Source: CBDBCU01 sp965203435 (GTDB lineage: Bacteria > Chloroflexota > Dehalococcoidia > Lucifugimonadales > UBA3495). From it: a stretch of DNA of 64,000 nucleotides. Of this stretch, positions 24,181 through 32,691 are shown piece after piece (within the stretch, counting starts at the first letter, position 1; each line of letters starts with the position of its first letter). The stretch lies in assembly GCA_965203435.1 (NCBI GenBank), contig CBDBCU010000002.1:372001-436000 (forward strand). Direction: 5' to 3'. A model generated the notes under the pieces. The model was not told where the DNA came from. It worked only from the letters and a program-made list of their open reading frames with translations, and did not search any database. A program made the position numbers and the translations under genes.

Positions 24181-24423
24181 CTACCCTTGCAGCACATCGC
24201 CGCTGACCGGATCCACCCGGACGCCGGTGGAACTGACCCATTGCAAGCCGCGTTCAATCTCCTCTTTCTCGCCGTCCAACTCCAGCACCACCCAGCCGAC
24301 GACCTCGCCCACATCGGCCCGGCGGATGTTGGTCACCAGGTGAAAGTCCCGGCCCAACCGGTAGATTATCGGCTCCTTGACCAGTTCGCCCTCAAAGGTG
24401 AACTTTACCCGCTGGCGGCTCAT
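24181..24423 (-). CDS. NIL-domain (ferredoxin-like) protein
   Basis: The 80-residue protein is a lone NIL domain: RVKFTFEGELVKEPIIYRLGRDFHLVTNIRRADVGEVVGW followed by VVLELDGEKEEIERGLQWV. NIL domains are ferredoxin-like folds found at the end of methionine ABC transporter ATPases and beside ferredoxin and homocysteine-synthesis genes, where they bind sulfur amino acids. Here it follows a threonine-synthase-like gene by 62 bp, supporting a sulfur-amino-acid role for the operon. Confidence 0.8.
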   Translation of the reverse strand: MSRQRVKFTFEGELVKEPIIYRLGRDFHLVTNIRRADVGEVVGWVVLELDGEKEEIERGLQWVSSTGVRVDPVSGDVLQG

Positions 24424-24485
24424 TTGCCCGTTGTCCTCGCAAAAATCGGATGGCGGCGGTCTTTCCGGCGTCGGGAGGGCCTCGC

Positions 24486-25859
24486 TTAGCGGACGGCCAA
24501 GGCGGGGCTGCCGTTGATAGCTTCCTCAAAGGCGCTCATCATCGGCTTGATGGTCAAGGGATGGACCACATCCTCGACGGCTTCCTGGGTTTTCAGCCCG
24601 TTGCCGGTGATGTAGGCTACGGTCAATTCCTCCGGGCCGATAGCGCCGCTTTCGGCCAGGCGTTTCAGGCCGGAGATGGTTACGCCGCCAGCGGTTTCGG
24701 TAAAGATGCCCTCGGTTTCCGCCAGCAGTTTAATCCCCTCGACTACTTCCGGCTCCGGCACTACGCAGGCGCTGCCATCGGATTCCTTGATGACGCGCAG
24801 GGCGTAGATGCCATCGGCGGGATTGCCGATCGCCAGGGATTTGGCGATGCTGTCCGGGCGCACCGGGCGCACCTGGGTTTGGCCGGCGTTCCAGGCGTTG
24901 GCAATGGGGGCGCAGCCGGCGGCCTGGGTCATGTGCATCCGGGTCGTTACCGCCGGATGGTGGACGGTGTTCTGATCCGCGCCGAAAGTCATCGCCGCCA
25001 CGCCCTCCAGCAGTCCCAGGCAAGCCAGTTCGTTAAAGCCCTTCCAGATTTTGGTGAACATCGCCCCCGATGCCGCCGGAATGACCACATGGTCGGGAAT
25101 CCGCCAACCCAGCTGCTCGGCCACTTCATAGCCCAGGGTTTTGCTGCCCTCGGCGTAGTAGGGGCGCATATTGATGTTGACGAAAGCCCAGGGATAGTTG
25201 TCGCCCACTTCGCTGCACAGGCGGTTCACTTCGTCATAAGTGCCGTCCACCGCCACCATCGTGGGGCCATAGACCGCCGCGCCGATAACCTTGCCCCGTT
25301 CTAGGTCGGAGGGGATGAACACTACCGAGCGCATTCCGGCCCGGGCGGCGTGGGCCGCCACGCTGCACGCCAGATTGCCGGTGGAGGCGCAGGCGATGGT
25401 CTCAAAGCCGAATTCCTGGGCTTTGGTCGCCGCCACCGACACCACCCGATCCTTGAAAGAATAGGAGGGATTGACACTGTCGTTCTTGATGTAGAGGCGG
25501 TTCAGGCCCAAGCGCCGGCCCAGATTGGGGGCCGGGAGCAGGGGGGTATAGCCGGCCATGATGTCCACCGGCTGCTGGCCGGAGGCCGGCAGCAAATCCT
25601 GATAACGCCAGATGCTCAGCGGCCCGGCGGCGATGCGGTCGCGGCTGACCGCCTCGGCGATGGTGGCGTAGTCATAGACCACTTCCAGGGGGCCAAAGCA
25701 GAAATCACAGACATTGAGGGCTTCAGCCGGATACTCCCGGCTGCATTCGCGGCACCTCAACCCACTTACGAAAGCCACAGTCGCCAGAACCTCCGTCCAG
25801 GGTAGGCTAATGTTTCCGGCCCGTTTCATCCCGTCCCGGGGGCCGGAAAAGCGCGCCAT
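24486..25859 (-). CDS. thrC: Threonine synthase-like PLP enzyme with N-terminal zinc ribbon
   Basis: Converts O-phosphohomoserine to threonine, or by context may use a related phosphorylated substrate. A zinc-ribbon-like start (LRCRECSREYP and CDFCFGP) precedes the PLP fold. The PLP lysine is in SYSFKDRVVSVA, the phosphate-binding loop in ACASTGNLACSV, and SGAMFTKIWKGF is typical of this threonine synthase class. Two starts are possible: ATG at 25859, or GTG at 25778, which has a GGAGG box 11 bp before it and begins just ahead of the zinc ribbon. First gene of the NIL/PaREP1/MoaD operon. Confidence 0.85.
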   Translation of the reverse strand: MARFSGPRDGMKRAGNISLPWTEVLATVAFVSGLRCRECSREYPAEALNVCDFCFGPLEVVYDYATIAEAVSRDRIAAGPLSIWRYQDLLPASGQQPVDIMAGYTPLLPAPNLGRRLGLNRLYIKNDSVNPSYSFKDRVVSVAATKAQEFGFETIACASTGNLACSVAAHAARAGMRSVVFIPSDLERGKVIGAAVYGPTMVAVDGTYDEVNRLCSEVGDNYPWAFVNINMRPYYAEGSKTLGYEVAEQLGWRIPDHVVIPAASGAMFTKIWKGFNELACLGLLEGVAAMTFGADQNTVHHPAVTTRMHMTQAAGCAPIANAWNAGQTQVRPVRPDSIAKSLAIGNPADGIYALRVIKESDGSACVVPEPEVVEGIKLLAETEGIFTETAGGVTISGLKRLAESGAIGPEELTVAYITGNGLKTQEAVEDVVHPLTIKPMMSAFEEAINGSPALAVR

Positions 25860-25909
25860 CCGTCTAATCCGCTAACGGCCGCAACCGCCGGCGGAAAGCA
25901 TACCGACTG

Positions 25910-25938
25910 ATATTAACAAAGGGATGACCGGTTGTCAA
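25910..25938 (-). promoter_or_regulatory. Sigma70-type promoter of the thrC operon
   Basis: Minus-strand TTGACA (25938-25933), 17-bp spacer, TAATAT (25915-25910): a near-consensus promoter. Confidence 0.75.
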
Positions 25939-26058
25939 CTTGCCCGGCGGCGGATGGGGGCGCGGGTTTTGCCGGCGGCCGGTGTGGGATTTGCCGGCGG
26001 CAATCCGAATCCCTTGCCGCCATTCCCGTGCATCCTTGCCGTTCTTACCGCCCTTTCT

Positions 26059-26160
26059 ACCGTCATTCCCGCGTAAGCGGGAATCTAGTGGTGGCTTGAC
26101 AAGACTGCGGCGGCATAAGTCAATACCGTTCTGGATTCCCGCTTACGCGGGGAGGACGGT
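26059..26160. repeat. R1 inverted pair
   Basis: Standard pair in the 25860-26305 gap; the remainder of the gap is GC-rich sequence without an evident gene. Confidence 0.85.
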
Positions 26161-26305
26161 AGGGATGGGCGGCGGATGCCGGATTTGCCGGCGGCGTAAT
26201 CCATCCCTATCCCCAGCCATCCCTTTTGTGGTAAGCTGGGGGCCGGCGGTATTTCCCGGTTTCCCCATCCCCATCCCGGATTGCCGGGCGGATTTGCAAG
26301 CAGTT

Positions 26306-26776
26306 ATGTCCCAATCCCAATTTTCCGATGTGGCCTTTGACGGGTTGTATGGCGCGGCCATTATGGAGCATTTCCGCCATCCCCGGCACCGGGCGCAACT
26401 GCCGGCCGTCGATGTGCAAACCCACGAATTCAATCCCTTTTGCGGCGATGAAGTTACCCTGCAAATCCGGCTGGACGGTGCCGGGCGGGTGGCCGGCGTG
26501 TCGGCCCAATCCCAGGGCTGTTCCATCATTCAGGCGTCGGCCTCGATGCTGGCCGAAGTGATGCCCGGCAAATCGGCGGCGGAACTGGCGGCGGTGTCCC
26601 GGCATTTTCGGGAACTGATGCGCGGCGCTACCCTGGCCCCGGCCGATTTGACGCCGCTGCAAGATCTGGTCGCCTTGCAGGTCGTCCGCCAATATCCGGT
26701 GCGGATTAAGTGCGCCCTGCTGCCCTGGACGGCGTTAGAGGAGGGCTTGGCGCAAATGGAACGGAGGGGGCAGTAG
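26306..26776 (+). CDS. sufU: SufU-like iron-sulfur cluster assembly protein
   Basis: A 156-residue scaffold or sulfur-transfer protein of the SUF pathway. The three conserved Cys regions are present: NPFCGDEVTLQI, QGCSIIQASASMLAEV and RIKCALLPWTALEEGL. The extended LMRGATLAP insert between the second and third sites is typical of SufU rather than IscU. The start at MSQSQFSDVAF is chosen because upstream codons translate the R1 repeat. No sufS, sufB or sufD gene lies beside it. Confidence 0.9.
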   Translation: MSQSQFSDVAFDGLYGAAIMEHFRHPRHRAQLPAVDVQTHEFNPFCGDEVTLQIRLDGAGRVAGVSAQSQGCSIIQASASMLAEVMPGKSAAELAAVSRHFRELMRGATLAPADLTPLQDLVALQVVRQYPVRIKCALLPWTALEEGLAQMERRGQ

Positions 26777-26777
26777 C

Positions 26778-26989
26778 AACCGTCATTCCCGCGTAAGCGG
26801 GAATCCAGCGGCCGCGGCCACCCCCTACCGTCACTCCCGCGTAAGCGGGAATCCAGAACGGTACTGACTTATGCCGCCGCATTCTCGGCAAGCAACCGCC
26901 AGATTCCCGCTTGCGCGGGAATGACGGTAATACTAGCCGCAGCCTTTCCGGGCCACCGCCAGATTCCCGCTTGCGCGGGAATGACGGTA
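26778..26989. repeat. Cluster of R1 arms
   Basis: Four arms: two left-type (26784 and 26833 region) and two right-type (26902 and 26972 region), in the 230 bp between sufU and gpsA. Confidence 0.8.
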
Positions 26990-27006
26990 GGATAGCTGGA
27001 ACAACC

Positions 27007-28011
27007 CTACCATTCCGTATTAGCCGGGCGGCCCATCAGTTGGGCCACCGCTTCCCGGGGCGGCAGCTGCTCAAACAGCACCCGGTAAGTGGCCTGGGCA
27101 ATGGGCATTTCTACCGCCAGGGCGGCGGCCATTTGCAAAGCCGCCCTGGTAGCATTCACCCCCTCGACCACATTCTGCATACTGGCTTGGATTTCCGGCC
27201 AAAGGCGGCCGCGGCCCAACTGCTCGCCCACATAGCGATTGCGGCTCAAGGGGCTGTAGCAGGTGGCAACCAAATCCCCCAAGCCGGCCAAGCCGGCAAA
27301 GGTAGCCGGCTGGGCTCCGGCGGCTACGCCGAGGCGGGTTATTTCGGCCAAGCCCCGGCTGATAAAAGTGGATTTGCTGTTGGCCCCCAGTTCCAGCCCG
27401 TCGGCAATGCCCGCGCCCAAGGCAATGATGTTTTTCAGCGTCCCGCCCAGTTCCACGCCAACCACATCATCGCTGGCATAGACCCGGAAAGCGGGGGACA
27501 GCAGCAATTCCTGAACATAGGCGGTAGCGGCGGCGGCCGGGCCGGCTACCACCGTGGCCGCCGGCTTTTCCTCCGCCACTTCCCGGGCCAGGTTGGGGCC
27601 GGATAAGACGCAGATATTAGGCTGGCGGGCCGGCGGCAATTCCTCGGCCAGGATTTGACTCATCCGCAAGCCGCCGGGCAGTTCCAACCCCTTGGCGGCG
27701 CTGAGGATTACGGCCTCCGGGGCCAGGTAGTCGGCAATCGACCGCAGGTTGCGGCGGAAATGGCTGGACGGCACGGCCAGGATGACCAAGCCGGCCGGGG
27801 GCAGGGCGGCGGCCGGGTCGGCGGAAAGGGTCAAAGCCGGGGGAAAGGGAATGCCGGGCAGAAAGCGCCGATTTTCCCGGTCGGCGGCCAATTGCCCGGC
27901 CTCCGCGGGAGTGCGGGCCAGCAGGGTGGCCGGGATGCGGCGGCGCGCCAGGATGATGCCCAGGGTAGTACCCCAGGTAGTAGCGCCCACAATGGCAGCG
28001 GCAGCGTTCAT
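27007..28011 (-). CDS. gpsA: NAD(P)H-dependent glycerol-3-phosphate dehydrogenase
   Basis: Makes sn-glycerol-3-phosphate for phospholipid synthesis. The 334-residue protein has the nucleotide-binding start AIVGATTWGTTLGIILARR, a variant of the usual GAGAWGT. It also has VILSAAKGLELPGGLRMSQIL, VLSGPNLAREVAEEKPAATVVA, the catalytic Lys segment GTLKNIIALGAGIADGLELG, and GLAGLGDLVATCYSPLSRNR. Its start shares one base with the vsr stop (TGATG). plsY, which uses the product, is at 31909. Position at the end of a dcm-vsr operon is unusual for a housekeeping gene. Confidence 0.95.
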   Translation of the reverse strand: MNAAAAIVGATTWGTTLGIILARRRIPATLLARTPAEAGQLAADRENRRFLPGIPFPPALTLSADPAAALPPAGLVILAVPSSHFRRNLRSIADYLAPEAVILSAAKGLELPGGLRMSQILAEELPPARQPNICVLSGPNLAREVAEEKPAATVVAGPAAAATAYVQELLLSPAFRVYASDDVVGVELGGTLKNIIALGAGIADGLELGANSKSTFISRGLAEITRLGVAAGAQPATFAGLAGLGDLVATCYSPLSRNRYVGEQLGRGRLWPEIQASMQNVVEGVNATRAALQMAAALAVEMPIAQATYRVLFEQLPPREAVAQLMGRPANTEW

Positions 28012-28421
28012 CAGCTATCCAGGAAAGCGGTCAGTTGGGCGGTAACGGCGGGCAAATCCGGCAACTGACATTCCCAAATCGTCATTACCGCCCAGCCCTG
28101 GTCCTGCAAGGCGGCAAGGCTGCGGCGGTCGCGGTTATAGTTGCGCTCCAGTTTAGCCTGCCAGTAATCCCGGTTGCTGGCCGGCAGGCGGACTTTGGGG
28201 CAGTCATCGTGGCGATGCCAGAAACAGCCGTTGACGAATACCACCTTGCGGCGGGCGGGAAAGACCAGGTCGGGCCGGCCGGGCAAATCGGCCCGGTGCA
28301 GGCGGTAGCGGTAGCCCAAGCCGTGCAGCAGACGCCGCACCTGCAGCTCCGGTTTCATCCCCTTGGCTTTGACCTTTGCCATTATCCGGCTGCGGACTTC
28401 CGGCGATACGGTGTCGGCCAT
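28011..28421 (-). CDS. vsr: Very short patch repair endonuclease
   Basis: Nicks at T:G mismatches made by deamination of 5-methylcytosine. The 136-residue protein carries the family pattern RSRIMAKVKAKGMKPELQVRRLLHGLGYRYRLHRADLPGRPDLVFP, with the catalytic Asp in GRPD, and the zinc/active-site region VFVNGCFWHRHDDC. Length matches E. coli Vsr closely. It follows a cytosine methylase, its expected partner, and overlaps gpsA by one base. Confidence 0.95.
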   Translation of the reverse strand: MADTVSPEVRSRIMAKVKAKGMKPELQVRRLLHGLGYRYRLHRADLPGRPDLVFPARRKVVFVNGCFWHRHDDCPKVRLPASNRDYWQAKLERNYNRDRRSLAALQDQGWAVMTIWECQLPDLPAVTAQLTAFLDS

Positions 28422-28444
28422 AGTTTAACCCTGCTATCGGAAAG

Positions 28445-29422
28445 TTACCCGGCTATGGCCGCCGCCAGCGGCAAGGAATAGCCGGGCCGCGCCGGTTTGG
28501 CCCGGGACAATCCCTCCAACATTGCCGCCAAAACCGCCCGTACCATTGGCGCCGGAACGGCATTGCCGGTTTGCCTGCGGATTTCCTGGTAAGAGCCCGG
28601 CAGGGAAAACCAATCCGGGAAACCTTGCAAACGCAGCATTTCCCGGGGCGTCAAGCGCCTTTCTCCATTGACCAGCAGATAGTTGTACGAGGCTCCGGCC
28701 CGCAAGGCGCAGGAATAGGGATGACTGGCAATGTTGCCGCCCTTGTTTTCATGCCAAATGGACAATTCCAAAGCGCTCTGATGTTTTTCCTGCCGTTTGT
28801 GGCGGATTGACGCGCTGGCGTAGTAACGCCGGGAAACCTCCGGCTCCAGGATCCTGTGCAGCGGGATATATTCGCCGACCGGCTCCGGCCAGGTAAAGGA
28901 AACGGCCGGATCCGCAAAGCCGACGATAAAGACCCGTTCCCGCTTTTGCGGCAAGCCATAGTCCAGGGCGTTCAGCAATTTCCAATGGACATTATAGCCC
29001 AAATCAGCCAGGATACCGAGCATCCTTTGCAGGGTTTTGCCTTGGTTATGGCTGGACAGCTGACGCACATTTTCCAGGAGAAAGGCTTGGGGACGCTGAG
29101 CGGCGATAATTTCCGCCAGGTTGAAAAACAGAGTGCCCCGGGTATCGGCAAAACCCCGCCTAGCGCCGATAATGCTGAAAGGCTGGCAGGGAAAGCCGGC
29201 CAACAGGAGGTCGTGCGGCGGGATAGCGGCGGGGTCAAGGGCGGTGATGTCGCCGGCCGGAATGATGCCGAAGTTGGCTTGATAGGCGCGGCGGGCGGCG
29301 GCGTCAATATCGCAGGCAAAGACGCAGGCCATACCCAAATCGGCGGCCGCCAAGTGGAAACCGCCAATGCCGCAGAACAAATCCGCAAAAGTAAGGGCTG
29401 CCTGGCCCCGGCAAACCATCAT
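28445..29422 (-). CDS. dcm: DNA (cytosine-5)-methyltransferase
   Basis: Methylates cytosine at a specific DNA site. Motif I is FADLFCGIGGFHLAA, motif IV with the catalytic Cys is AGFPCQPFSIIGARRGF, motif VI LLENVRQL, motif VIII PQKRERVFIVGF, and motif X RQTGNAVPAPMVRAV near the end. It is 325 residues long with a short recognition region, typical for the family. No restriction gene is adjacent, so it may be solitary or regulatory. The start is uncertain because the GGGAGG box is about 20 bp from the ATG. vsr follows 24 bp downstream. Confidence 0.94.
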   Translation of the reverse strand: MMVCRGQAALTFADLFCGIGGFHLAAADLGMACVFACDIDAAARRAYQANFGIIPAGDITALDPAAIPPHDLLLAGFPCQPFSIIGARRGFADTRGTLFFNLAEIIAAQRPQAFLLENVRQLSSHNQGKTLQRMLGILADLGYNVHWKLLNALDYGLPQKRERVFIVGFADPAVSFTWPEPVGEYIPLHRILEPEVSRRYYASASIRHKRQEKHQSALELSIWHENKGGNIASHPYSCALRAGASYNYLLVNGERRLTPREMLRLQGFPDWFSLPGSYQEIRRQTGNAVPAPMVRAVLAAMLEGLSRAKPARPGYSLPLAAAIAG

Positions 29423-29486
29423 ATAACCGCTGGCAAATCGGAACCTCCCGCCGCCGAATAGCTACTTCCCGGCCCGATTAGGCAAG

Positions 29487-29514
29487 ATTTTACAACAAGT
29501 TTTGCCGCTGTCAA
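29487..29514 (-). promoter_or_regulatory. Sigma70-type promoter of dcm-vsr-gpsA
   Basis: Minus-strand TTGACA (29514-29509), 16-bp spacer, TAAAAT (29492-29487), about 65 bp before the dcm start. Confidence 0.65.
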
Positions 29515-29589
29515 ATGTTTGGTAAAGCGGCGGAAATTTGCCGGGCCAAGGCAATGTCATATAGTAACCGGCCTTTCCGCGCCCTTTCT

Positions 29590-29691
29590 ACCGTCATTCC
29601 CGCGTAAGCGGGAATCCCGAACGGTACTGCCGTATAATGCCGCATCCCTGTCAAGCCACCGCGAGATTCCCGCTTACGCGGGAAGGACGGT
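29590..29691. repeat. R1 inverted pair
   Basis: Standard form with GAACGGTACTGCCGTATAATGCC in its centre. Confidence 0.85.
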
Positions 29692-29720
29692 GGGGCGGGG
29701 CGGGCAAGGGTGGCGGCATA

Positions 29721-31757
29721 TTAAGGCGCGGCCATTAACTCCACCGACCACAAATCCCCTTGCCCCGGTACATACTGCCCCGTACGCATTTCCTTGATGG
29801 GATAGTCCGGCAGAGGAACGGACGCCAAGCATTTGCCGTCAAAAATGCCGCCCCGGCGGACAAAGGCAAAGCCGCCATAAGCAAAGCCGGCATCCCGCCT
29901 ATGCTCCGGCAAATCGGCTATATCCTCCGGGATGATATGCAGGAAAAAGTAAGCCGCCGTATCCTCGGCCGCGCAATTTTCCCGCAAGTAAATCAGCCGA
30001 TAATCCTGAACATACAGGTCAAAGTAATCCCGGGCCACCGGCTCCACATTAGACAGGGCGGCGTAATCGGCCCGCAGCTGGTCATAGTCCGGCGCGGCGA
30101 TTAACTTTACCGACCACACATCCCCTTGGCCGGGCGCATATTGCCCGGTCTGCATTTCTTTGATGGGATAATCCGGCAGGCGGATTTGCGCCGTGCATTG
30201 CCACCGCTCAAAGCGGCCGCCGGCTTCGGCAAAGCTGAAATCCCGCTTGGCAAAGCCGTACTCCTGGCGGGCCGGCGGCAGGTCAACCACTTCCTCCGGG
30301 ATGATATTGAGAAAGAACACCGGCTCCGTATCCCCGGGGGCGCAATTCTCCCGGACATAGCGCAGCTCTTTGCCATCGTCTGTTACGGACACCTGAAAGC
30401 CGGGGGCGGCCGGCCGGGCCGGGGATTGCGCTTGCCGCCGGGCCGCGGCCAAGACGGAAACCGATTCCTCCGGGCTGGCCTTGCCCCGGCGCCACAAAGC
30501 CGGCTCCAGCAATCGCACCATTTCCGCCGCCAGCAGCTCATTTCCCCTTTCATTCAAGTGGCAGCAGGTATCCTTATACAGGGTTTCCGAATGGTCGGCG
30601 AAAATCCCGGTCAAGTCAAAATAATTGATGCCGGACTCTTGCAAATCCCGGTTAAACGCCCGCAGCAGCGGATAGCCCTGCTCCACTAAGGGCTTTTCCG
30701 GCGCGCCGGCCGACCAAGCCAATTCCCGCTCCTCCGGGCTCAGCGGTTTAGAACCCGGCACATACTGATTGGGCTGCAAAAAGTGGTAATACTCCGCCCC
30801 GGCCAATTCGGCCAGCCGGGCCAGCAGCAGGGAACTGCGATACCAGAACCGGGCCGCCGCCGGCCGCATTTTCCCGGCCGAATCCAGCCAAATCCGCGGG
30901 CCGTGTTTCTCCAAGTTGTATTTGGATTCTATGTCCATCAGTTGGCTGTTCAGCCGGATAATCGCCGCCGCGTTGCTTTCCTGCCGCCAGCGGTTCGCCA
31001 ATCCGAAAAGCGCCGACCCGCGCAGGGGAGAGGTTTCCTGCGCCGCCGTCAGCCGGGCCTGTTCCCGGCGCAAAACCCGGAGCTGTCCCGCCAGCAAAAG
31101 CTCCCGGCCGGTCAGACTTTCCTGATTGTTCCAATGTTTCGGGAAAAAGGGAAATACGCCGCTCCCGAAAGCGCCCAGACTGTTGCCCAGTTCGTTAAGC
31201 CCGTCCAGGTTGACGATAAGATCCGCCGCGCCGCCCAGCAGCAGAGTGTTGGCGGCCACCATCGTCCCCTGGGGTTGACTGCCGCCCCAGCTGTGCCAGT
31301 TAAGGACGACCGGCCGCCGGGATAGATGGTTAGCGGCAAACCAGCGGTTCAGGGCGGCTTGGAGATAGGGTTGGACGCCCACGGCTACCGAACCGCCCAG
31401 CAAGCCGATAACTACCGTGTCCCCTTGCCGTTGCCGCGGCGGCATTGCGTTCAGGGCGCTGCCCGGCCAATCGTGGACAAAGCCGTAAAAGGGATGGCGG
31501 ATCCGCGCGGGCGCGAAATCATCCTGGCGGCGATGCGGGCGGCCAAGCGCTCCAGGGGCGGATCCGCGCGGGCGCGAAATCATCGCTAGTATTGATGAGG
31601 GGAGGGGGATAAGATTATCCGGGACATTCGCCTCGCTGCCACCGCCATACCCCGTCCCATAGGCGGCATAATAGGCAAGGCGGGCCATCCCCTCGCTAGC
31701 CAGCAAAGTCAGCGCCAGCATCAGGCCGTAGTAGAGGATTTTCCGGCGGAAAGACAA
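29721..31757 (-). CDS. Membrane-anchored SGNH-hydrolase-like protein with two C-terminal modules
   Basis: A 678-residue protein with an N-terminal membrane anchor (ILYYGLMLALTLLASEGMARL). A GDSL/SGNH-like domain spans about residues 110-430: VVIGLLGGSVAVG (block I), NLDGLNELGN (block III-like), and CCHLNERGNELLAAEMVRLL (catalytic Asp/His-like block V). Two modules of about 110 residues follow (about 450-560 and 570-678), sharing RENCA, FFL-IIPE, LPDYPIKEM-TGQY-PGQGD-WSV and AAP. They match no family I know. The enzyme may act on cell-surface glycans or lipids. It is monocistronic. Confidence 0.65.
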   Translation of the reverse strand: MSFRRKILYYGLMLALTLLASEGMARLAYYAAYGTGYGGGSEANVPDNLIPLPSSILAMISRPRGSAPGALGRPHRRQDDFAPARIRHPFYGFVHDWPGSALNAMPPRQRQGDTVVIGLLGGSVAVGVQPYLQAALNRWFAANHLSRRPVVLNWHSWGGSQPQGTMVAANTLLLGGAADLIVNLDGLNELGNSLGAFGSGVFPFFPKHWNNQESLTGRELLLAGQLRVLRREQARLTAAQETSPLRGSALFGLANRWRQESNAAAIIRLNSQLMDIESKYNLEKHGPRIWLDSAGKMRPAAARFWYRSSLLLARLAELAGAEYYHFLQPNQYVPGSKPLSPEERELAWSAGAPEKPLVEQGYPLLRAFNRDLQESGINYFDLTGIFADHSETLYKDTCCHLNERGNELLAAEMVRLLEPALWRRGKASPEESVSVLAAARRQAQSPARPAAPGFQVSVTDDGKELRYVRENCAPGDTEPVFFLNIIPEEVVDLPPARQEYGFAKRDFSFAEAGGRFERWQCTAQIRLPDYPIKEMQTGQYAPGQGDVWSVKLIAAPDYDQLRADYAALSNVEPVARDYFDLYVQDYRLIYLRENCAAEDTAAYFFLHIIPEDIADLPEHRRDAGFAYGGFAFVRRGGIFDGKCLASVPLPDYPIKEMRTGQYVPGQGDLWSVELMAAP
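31500..31585. repeat. Direct repeat within the SGNH-like gene
   Basis: GATCCGCGCGGGCGCGAAAT is present twice, near 31500 and 31561, 61 bp apart, in the linker after the membrane anchor. Confidence 0.7.
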
Positions 31758-31779
31758 AACCGCTTTTCGTTCCTTTTAT

Positions 31780-31896
31780 TGACATGGATAGACTGGATAG
31801 ACCGGATTTTTGTCTGACGGGCAAAGTTCTCCGGGGCAAGGAAAATCGTCCTCAGCAGACCACAAAATCCTGTCTATCCTGTCTATCCATGTTTGA
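31780..31896. repeat. R3 inverted-repeat element
   Basis: Left arm GACATGGATAGACTGGATAG, right arm ends CTGTCTATCCATGTTTGAA, with about 50 bp between. It separates plsY and the SGNH gene. Confidence 0.8.
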
Positions 31897-31908
31897 ATCC
31901 GCCATCCC

Positions 31909-32691
31909 CTACTGAATCCGGGTGGCCGGGTGGCCGAGGCGCCGCTCGGTGCCTTGCAGCAGGCGCTGGATGTTGTCCCGGTGCTGCCAGATAATTACGC
32001 CGCCGCCCAGCAGTCCATAAATCAGATAAGGCCCGGGATTTATCCCAAAGGCATTGTAGCCCAAGACGCTGCCGTAAAGCAGATAGCCGTTGGGGGTCAA
32101 TCCGTTCAGCAAGGCCAGGATTAGCAGCGCCGCGCCGGCCGCCACTACCCCCATAATGGAGCCTAAAGACAGGTAACGGCTAAGCAGGCAGGTGGGGATA
32201 AAGGCCAGCACGCCGGCAGCCGCCGCTACCGGCGACATCACCGCCAGCCCGCCCAAGCCCGGCGCAATGCCGCGGCCGCCGCGGAAACCCAGGAATACCG
32301 GCCAGTTGTGGCCGGCCAGAGCCAGCAGGCCGGCCGCCACTTCCGCCACCGCATCGCCCACCAGCAGGCGGGCCAGCAGCACGGCGGCAATGCCTTTGGC
32401 TAAATCCAGCAGCAACACCAAGCCGGCCACCCGGTAGCCGGCGGTACGCAGGGCATTGGATACGCCGGTGCGCCCGCTGCCATATTCCCGAATGTCAATG
32501 CCCCGCCGCAGATACAGGGCCACATAGCCCCAAGGCAGCGCGCCAATCAGATAGGCCAGGGGCAGCAGCAGGGCGTATTGAGCCGCCGCCGGCCCGCCGC
32601 GCAGGGTCAGCAGGGCCAAGGCCGCCATCCCGGCCAGCAAGGGCAGGGCGGCCAAGGTAGCCAGAGCGGGCCAAGTCAAAGACCGGTTCAT
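31909..32691 (-). CDS. plsY: Acyl-phosphate glycerol-3-phosphate acyltransferase
   Basis: An integral membrane enzyme that transfers an acyl group from acyl-phosphate to glycerol-3-phosphate. The 260-residue protein has several membrane segments and the three PlsY loops in variant form: REYGSGRTGVSNALRT (usual GSGNxGATN), GHNWPVFLGFRGGRGIA (phosphate loop), and a C-terminal HRDNIQRLLQGTERR (usual HR-NI-RL-G-E). An N-terminal extension of about 35 residues adds one extra hydrophobic helix. Its start overlaps the der stop by 4 bp (ATGA). Confidence 0.93.
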   Translation of the reverse strand: MNRSLTWPALATLAALPLLAGMAALALLTLRGGPAAAQYALLLPLAYLIGALPWGYVALYLRRGIDIREYGSGRTGVSNALRTAGYRVAGLVLLLDLAKGIAAVLLARLLVGDAVAEVAAGLLALAGHNWPVFLGFRGGRGIAPGLGGLAVMSPVAAAAGVLAFIPTCLLSRYLSLGSIMGVVAAGAALLILALLNGLTPNGYLLYGSVLGYNAFGINPGPYLIYGLLGGGVIIWQHRDNIQRLLQGTERRLGHPATRIQ

